A DNA stretch of 64,000 nucleotides from DATDAH01 sp963845425. Lineage in GTDB: Bacteria > Actinomycetota > Acidimicrobiia > Acidimicrobiales > DATDAH01. The position numbers were made by a program, and so were the translations under genes. Positions 59,538-64,000 of this stretch are shown here, piece by piece. The notes under the pieces are model-generated. The model was not told where the DNA came from, ran no database searches, and saw nothing but the letters and a program-made list of their open reading frames with translations. Positions within the stretch are counted from its first letter, which is position 1. Every line of letters begins with the position of its first letter. The stretch is taken from positions 620,001-684,000 of the forward strand of contig CAWJSC010000010.1 of assembly GCA_963845425.1 (NCBI GenBank). The letters run 5' to 3'.

Positions 59538-60364
59538 CAGGCGGGTCTCCGGGCGACGAGCGAGTACATCATCGGCAGGGTGGCCCGGCCCTCCGGGGCC
59601 CACCAGGTCCTGGTCGGGCCGTCCCGTTCCTCCAGCCAGGGCCACATCTCGCAGACCGTGAACGGGTGCTCGGCGAACTGCTCCAGCCCGAACCCGGCGT
59701 CGATGAGCGACTGGATCACGTCGCTGAGGGTGTGGTTGAACTCGATGGTGTCGTTCTCCACCGTCGCGGCGCTCGTGTCGGCGTAGGTCCCGCCCTCGTC
59801 GCTGATGCGCTGGCCCCCGTCGACGGGGAAGTACGGGTACTCGACCTTCTCGCCGTCGTCGTCCAGCACCCAGCCCATGGGGTGGGCCTCCAGCAGGCAG
59901 TACCGGCCGCCCGGCCGGGTCAGCGTGTACAGGATCCCCGCCCACCGGGCCATGTCCGGATGCCAGTTGAGCGAGCCCAGGCTCTGGTAGGTGATGTCGT
60001 AGGTCGCCCCGAGGACGTCAACGGCGTCGTAGACGTCAGCCACCTCGAAGCGGGCCTCGACGCCGATGCGCTCGGCCAGGCTCTGGGCGGTCTCGATGGC
60101 CGGCACCGAGAAGTCGAGGCCGGTGACCCGGGCGCCGCGCCGGGCCCAGGACAGGGTGTCCATCCCCATGTGGCACTGGAGGTGCACGAGCTCGAGGCCG
60201 GTCACGTCCCCGATGACCTCGGGCTCGAACGGCAGGAGCGTGTCGTGGCCGGCGACGAAGCCGTCGAGGTCATAGAAGTCGCCCTCGGCATGGATCGGGG
60301 CGCGTTCGTCCCACCACGCCCGGTTGAGGCGGAGATACTCCGGCTCGTCGACCGGCTCGGCCAT
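59537..60364 (-). CDS. Class I SAM-dependent methyltransferase
   Basis: 275 residues. Motif I region LELVHLQCHMGMDTLSWARRGARVTGLDFS binds S-adenosylmethionine; post-I ARFEVADVYD and the WHPDMARWAG, LYTLTRPGG blocks follow as in the family. The acceptor is unknown. ATG 60364 shares its A with the stop of glyS (TGATG), so it is translationally coupled to glyS; conserved glyS-methyltransferase linkage is not known to me. An open frame upstream to 60559 overlaps glyS and is rejected. Confidence 0.85.
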   Translation of the reverse strand: MAEPVDEPEYLRLNRAWWDERAPIHAEGDFYDLDGFVAGHDTLLPFEPEVIGDVTGLELVHLQCHMGMDTLSWARRGARVTGLDFSVPAIETAQSLAERIGVEARFEVADVYDAVDVLGATYDITYQSLGSLNWHPDMARWAGILYTLTRPGGRYCLLEAHPMGWVLDDDGEKVEYPYFPVDGGQRISDEGGTYADTSAATVENDTIEFNHTLSDVIQSLIDAGFGLEQFAEHPFTVCEMWPWLEERDGPTRTWWAPEGRATLPMMYSLVARRPA

Positions 60365-61701
60365 CAGGCGAGGCGCTCCCGCAGGTAGCCGACCAGGTCG
60401 TCGATGGCGATGCGCTCCTGCGCCATGGAGTCCCGCTCCCGCACCGTGACGGCGTGGTCCTCCAGCGAGTCGAAGTCGACGGTGACGGCGTACGGCGTCC
60501 CCAGCTCGTCCTGGCGGCGGTAGCGCCGGCCGATGGACTGGGTCTCGTCGTAGTCGCACATGAACTCGGGGGCGAGGCGGGCGAAGACGTCCTGGGCCGG
60601 GCCGGTCAGCTGCTCCTTGCGCGACAACGGCAGCACCGCGACCTTGTAGGGCGCCAGGCGGTGGTGGAGGCGGAGCACGACCCGGGTCTCACCCTTCACC
60701 TCCTCCTCGTCGTAGGCGGAGAGCAGGAACGCCATCAGCGTGCGGGTGGCCCCCGCCGCGGGCTCGATCACGTGGGGCACGTACCGGGTCTCGGTCGCGG
60801 TGTCGAAGTAGTCCAGCGCCTCACCGGAGTGCTCGGCGTGCTGCTTCAGGTCGTAGTCGGTGCGGTTGGCGATGCCCTCGAGCTCGTCGAAGCCCCAGGG
60901 AAAGCGGTACTCGACGTCGGCCGTGCCCGCCGAGTAGTGGCTCAGCTCATCGGCGTCGTGGTGGCGCAGCTGCAGGTCCGTCGCGGGGATCCCGAGGTCG
61001 ATGTACCACTGCAGCCGCTCCTGGCACCAGTACTCGAACCACTGCTGGCCCTCGTCGGGCGGCACGAAGTACTCCATCTCCATCTGCTCGAACTCGCGGG
61101 TGCGGAAGATGAAGTTGCCCGGGGTGATCTCGTTGCGGAAGGACTTGCCCACCTGCGCGATGCCGAAGGGCGGCTTCTTGCGGCTGGCCTGGAGCACGTT
61201 GGCGAAGTTCATGAAGTGGCCCTGAGCGGTCTCCGGGCGGAGGTAGACCTCGTGACCCTCGCCCTCGACCGGCCCCGCGTGGGTCCGGAACATGAGGTTG
61301 AACGCCCGGGCCTCGGTGAAGCTGCCCTTGGCGCCGCACTCGGGGCAGACCTCCGGGTCCTCCAGCTTGTCGAGGCGCCAGCGGGACTGGCACTCCCGAC
61401 AGTCGACGAGGGGGTCGGTGAAGTTGGCCAGGTGACCGGAGGCCTCCCACACCGCGGGTGGCGAGAGGACAGCGGCGTCGAGGCCGACCACGTCGGTGCG
61501 CAACTGCACCATCGAGCGCCACCAGGCGTCCTTCACGTTGCGCAGCAGCAGCACCCCGATGGGGCCGTAGTCGTAGGCCGAGCGGAAGCCGCCGTAGATC
61601 TCGGCGGACGGGAACACGAACCCGCGGCGCTTCGACAGGTTGACGATCTTCTGCATCCGGTCGTCGGGCGCGCCGGATTCGACGTCGGCGGGGGGAGCCA
61701 T
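60364..61701 (-). CDS. glyS: Glycyl-tRNA synthetase, alpha2 type
   Basis: 445 residues. Class II catalytic core with motif 2 (RNEITP...REFEQMEMEYF) and motif 3 (GATRTLMAFLLSAY), and the zinc-binding insert CRECQSRW...CPECG. This is the single-chain homodimer type of archaea, eukaryotes and Gram-positives. ATG 61701 is supported by TACGAT exactly 7 nt upstream (61709-61714); the frame extends to 61725 without support. Confidence 0.95.
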   Translation of the reverse strand: MAPPADVESGAPDDRMQKIVNLSKRRGFVFPSAEIYGGFRSAYDYGPIGVLLLRNVKDAWWRSMVQLRTDVVGLDAAVLSPPAVWEASGHLANFTDPLVDCRECQSRWRLDKLEDPEVCPECGAKGSFTEARAFNLMFRTHAGPVEGEGHEVYLRPETAQGHFMNFANVLQASRKKPPFGIAQVGKSFRNEITPGNFIFRTREFEQMEMEYFVPPDEGQQWFEYWCQERLQWYIDLGIPATDLQLRHHDADELSHYSAGTADVEYRFPWGFDELEGIANRTDYDLKQHAEHSGEALDYFDTATETRYVPHVIEPAAGATRTLMAFLLSAYDEEEVKGETRVVLRLHHRLAPYKVAVLPLSRKEQLTGPAQDVFARLAPEFMCDYDETQSIGRRYRRQDELGTPYAVTVDFDSLEDHAVTVRERDSMAQERIAIDDLVGYLRERLA

Positions 61702-61708
61702 GGCCCGG

Positions 61709-61714
61709 ATCGTA
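61709..61714 (-). promoter_or_regulatory. -10 box TACGAT of glyS (leaderless type)
   Basis: On the minus strand, 7 nt before ATG 61701; no ribosome site lies in between. Confidence 0.55.
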
Positions 61715-61723
61715 CCGGCGGCC

Positions 61724-61743
61724 AAGGCCCCCGTCGGGGCCTT
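61724..61743. promoter_or_regulatory. 8-bp hairpin in the glyS/RDD divergent promoter region
   Basis: AAGGCCCC (61724-61731) and GGGGCCTT (61736-61743) flank loop CGTC, followed by TTT on the plus strand. It is positioned where the glyS -35 region should be, so it may be an operator; as DNA it also has the shape of a terminator. Confidence 0.45.
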
Positions 61744-61775
61744 TCCCTGGCGGGCACGGTGCTAGGAAGGGCGCC

Positions 61776-62639
61776 GTGACCCGGCGGACCCTGACCGACC
61801 CGACCGCGGTCGTGGCCCGGCGTGGCGGGGCCTGGTTCATCGACCTGGTCCTGTGCGGCCTGGCCGCCGCCGTGCCCGCGCTGCTCCTGGCCGACGCCTA
61901 TTCGCTGGACCGCGCCAGTGGCGGGATCGAGCTCGAGTGGCACGACGGCGACGTCGGGGTGTTCGTCCGGGACACGGCCATCGTGCTGCGGCAGACCGAG
62001 CTGGCGATCATCCTGGGGTCACTGCTGGCCGCCGTGCTTCTGTTCGTCGTGATCCTGCCCGGCCGCCGGGGCTGGACCCCGGGGCACCTGGCCGCCGACC
62101 TCCGCATCGTGCGGGGCGACGGGTCCCGGGCGGGCCTCTTGCGGGCCCTCGTGCGCACGGTCGCCTGGGTGATCGACATTCTCCCGGGCTTGCCCCTCGT
62201 CGCCTACGGCTCGGCCCGGCTGACCCGCCGCCACCAGCGCGTCGGTGACCTCCTGGCCCGCACCTACGTCGTGGACAAGCGAGCCGCAGGCCGTCCGGTG
62301 GACCAGCCCCTCACCGAGGACGGCGCCGTGGGCGCCCCCGAGGTCGAGCCCATGCCCAAGCCGGAGCCCGAGCCGGCGGCCATCGAACCCACCCCCACCT
62401 CGGAGCCGGAGCCCGTCGCGGCCGTACCGGCCCCGACACCCGCACCCCCACCCGCCGTCCCACCCGAAGGGGTGCCGGTCGACGAGCCCATCTGGGACCG
62501 GCGCCACGAGCGCTACGTGCTCTGGCACTCCAAGGCCGGCCGCTGGCTCGCGCACGGCGACGACGGCTGGGCCCCCCTCGAGGCCGCGGGCCAGGCAGAC
62601 GCACCTCCCGGGGACCGACGGGGTAGACAGGACGGGTGA
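61776..62639 (+). CDS. RDD-family membrane protein with C-terminal WH-motif tail
   Basis: 287 residues. The RDD domain (about 1-165) has RRGGAWFIDLVL, a membrane pair, the GRRGWTPGHLAADLRIVR loop and RVGDLLARTYVV. A Pro/Glu-rich linker follows, then a 35-residue C-terminal module WDRRHERYVLWHSKAGRWL...WAPL shared with the next gene. RDD proteins are proposed ion transporters. AGGAAGG precedes GTG 61776. Confidence 0.85.
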   Translation: MTRRTLTDPTAVVARRGGAWFIDLVLCGLAAAVPALLLADAYSLDRASGGIELEWHDGDVGVFVRDTAIVLRQTELAIILGSLLAAVLLFVVILPGRRGWTPGHLAADLRIVRGDGSRAGLLRALVRTVAWVIDILPGLPLVAYGSARLTRRHQRVGDLLARTYVVDKRAAGRPVDQPLTEDGAVGAPEVEPMPKPEPEPAAIEPTPTSEPEPVAAVPAPTPAPPPAVPPEGVPVDEPIWDRRHERYVLWHSKAGRWLAHGDDGWAPLEAAGQADAPPGDRRGRQDG

Positions 62640-63469
62640 CCGACCTCACCGAGAAGCAGCCCACGGCGGTCCTGGTTCGGCGCTACGTCGCCCACGTGAT
62701 CGACCTCCTCGTCCATGTGGCCTCCGTCGCCGTGCCCTTCCTCCTGCTCGGCGAGAAACTGGCCGAGAGCTCCCCGGACACCTCCCCCTACGTCGACGCC
62801 TTCCGCCTGCGGCCCGACTACGCCGTGCGCATCGACGACCAGGTCTGGACGTTCACCCGCGACGACCTGATCATCATCGCCCTGGTGGCCGCCGGGATCG
62901 GGTTGCTGATCACCGTGGTCATCCAGGGCCGTCTCGGGTGGACGGTCGGCAAGCTCCTGACCGGCCTGCGCACGGTGAATGGCGATGGCGGGCGCCCGGG
63001 CATCTTCCGGGCCCTCTTCCGTACGATCCTCCTGCCGATCGACGCCCTCCCCAGCTGGTTGGTCCCGCTGGTCGGCGGGCTGATCGCCCTGTTCACCACG
63101 ACCAACCGGCGCCTCGGCGACCTGGTGGCCGGGACCTACGTGGTCCGACGCTCGGCCTGGGGTAGTGACCCGACCGGCGCGGACGGGCTCGACACCACCG
63201 GGTGGGAGGCGGTCGGCGACGAGCCCTCGCCCGTCGCGACACTGGCGGAGGGTGAGGCGCTGCGGGTCGGTGACGCCGCTGACCCCGCCGCCACCCAGAC
63301 GTTCACGGCACCGGCCCAGGGACCGACCGCCGAGGCCGGTTCGGGGAAGGCCCCGGCCTACCAGCCCCAGTGGGACCCGACCCGCCAGGCCTACCTGCAG
63401 TGGCACCCGGGCCAACGGCAGTGGCTGCAGTTCGACGAGGCCTCCGGGGAGTGGCGCCCGATCGGCTGA
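62636..63469 (+). CDS. Second RDD-family membrane protein with the same C-terminal motif
   Basis: 277 residues. RDD domain with VRRYVAHVIDLLVH, GRLGWTVGKLLTGLRTV and RRLGDLVAGTYVV, then a linker of about 70 residues and the C-terminal WDPTRQAYLQWHPGQRQWL...WRPI module. The start overlaps the previous stop by 4 bases (GTGA). The pair probably works as one complex. Convergent with nhaA. Confidence 0.85.
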   Translation: MTDLTEKQPTAVLVRRYVAHVIDLLVHVASVAVPFLLLGEKLAESSPDTSPYVDAFRLRPDYAVRIDDQVWTFTRDDLIIIALVAAGIGLLITVVIQGRLGWTVGKLLTGLRTVNGDGGRPGIFRALFRTILLPIDALPSWLVPLVGGLIALFTTTNRRLGDLVAGTYVVRRSAWGSDPTGADGLDTTGWEAVGDEPSPVATLAEGEALRVGDAADPAATQTFTAPAQGPTAEAGSGKAPAYQPQWDPTRQAYLQWHPGQRQWLQFDEASGEWRPIG

Positions 63470-63481
63470 CCGCCTCGGGGG

Positions 63482-64000
63482 TCAGTCCCAGTCGGCGGGG
63501 ACGGTCAGGCGCACGAGCAGCGAGCCGAGGGCGGCGGCCAGGGCCGAGGCGGTGAGGATGGCGACCTTCGCCTCACCCAGCAGCGCCCCTTCGAAGGACA
63601 GGTCGGCCACGAACAGCGAGACGGTGAACCCGATCCCGGCGATGAGGCTGATGCCCGACAGGTGCTTCAGCCGGACACCCGCCGGCAGGGCCCCGATCCG
63701 CAGCCGGACGGCGATCGCCACCCCCGTCATGATCCCCACGGGTTTGCCCACGACCAGGCCGAGGACGATGCCCCAGGCCACCGCCCCGGTGGCCGCGGCC
63801 TCGATGCTCGCGCTGTCCAGCACCACCCCGGCGTTGGCCAGGGCGAAGATCGGCACGACGACGAAGCTGGACCAGGGGTGCAGGCCGTCCTCGAGGGCGG
63901 TCAGGACCTCACGACCGCCCATCTGTCCCGTCGGCGTGAGGAGGCCCAGGATGACCCCGGCGATGGTGGCGTGGATCCCGGACTCGAAGGTGCAGACCCA
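63482..64000 (-). CDS. nhaA: Na+/H+ antiporter NhaA, C-terminal part (runs off the right edge)
   Basis: About 172 codons are inside. SGIHATIAGVILGLLTP, then VVPIFALANAGV and the closing GFTVSLFVADLSF helix match NhaA, a two-proton-per-sodium exchanger. The conserved pair of aspartates is in the missing N-terminal part. The frame is open through the window edge. Confidence 0.9.
   Translation of the reverse strand, partial: WVCTFESGIHATIAGVILGLLTPTGQMGGREVLTALEDGLHPWSSFVVVPIFALANAGVVLDSASIEAAATGAVAWGIVLGLVVGKPVGIMTGVAIAVRLRIGALPAGVRLKHLSGISLIAGIGFTVSLFVADLSFEGALLGEAKVAILTASALAAALGSLLVRLTVPADWD

Overview
The window is high-GC DNA (roughly 70% by eye) from an actinobacterium, most plausibly a member of the Acidimicrobiia or a relative. 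Signs of this are a DivIVA-domain protein, several Ser/Thr kinases and an FHA protein, wax-ester/DGAT acyltransferases, an alpha2-type glycyl-tRNA synthetase, the dnaG-rpoD pair, and recurring TAnnnT boxes 6-9 nt before start codons, the usual layout of leaderless actinobacterial promoters. The taxon is inferred; there is no rRNA gene here. Gene density is high, with many 1-8 nt overlaps.

Layout. 1-5.2 kb (minus): a cell-envelope run with a class A PBP, a zinc-ribbon coiled-coil protein, a small membrane protein and the first codons of a histidine phosphatase, preceded by a DivIVA-domain protein and a small antitoxin-like protein. 5.3-7.3 kb (plus): pantothenate kinase and a CNNM/CBS membrane protein. 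7.4-14.4 kb: secreted proteins (a seven-repeat FG-GAP protein and a metallophosphoesterase), an internally duplicated membrane protein with a lipoprotein, UppP, and a small protein made of seven DxDxDG repeats. 14.4-27.7 kb: a broken sigma-factor fragment, then a lipid- or steroid-flavoured region (extended SDR, FAD dehydrogenase, TauD-type dioxygenase, three alpha/beta hydrolases, two WS/DGAT enzymes, a FadD19-like ligase). 27.7-33.0 kb: an accessory-looking stretch of orphan small genes, a TPR-adenylate cyclase and a resolvase-like HTH protein. It carries a 20-bp direct repeat and paired palindromes, and ends at a tRNA-Val gene.

33.1-38.9 kb: EEP-family lipoprotein, NUDIX hydrolase, inositol-monophosphatase-like enzyme, an orphan gene whose 3' end is tandemly duplicated, and a secreted set (cupredoxin, frameshifted beta-helix lipoprotein, DUF1996 protein). 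39.0-50.7 kb: a probable pseudokinase diverges from a long plus-strand run of two CPA2-type cation/proton antiporters (the second frameshifted), an unassigned flavoprotein-like protein, a membrane protein, an FHA protein, glutamate dehydrogenase and a receptor Ser/Thr kinase. The FHA-GDH-kinase order recalls the mycobacterial GarA/PknB circuit that controls glutamate metabolism, and the antiporters suggest a link to potassium/glutamate balance. This is the most interesting system in the window.

50.7-64 kb: a lipoprotein, two more tRNA genes (CAT and GTT anticodons), a Zn-alcohol dehydrogenase with a cupin dioxygenase-like gene, and the housekeeping block ppdK, dnaG, rpoD and glyS with a methyltransferase. 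Two RDD membrane proteins with a shared C-terminal motif and the end of nhaA follow. No CRISPR array, intact transposase or rRNA gene was seen.
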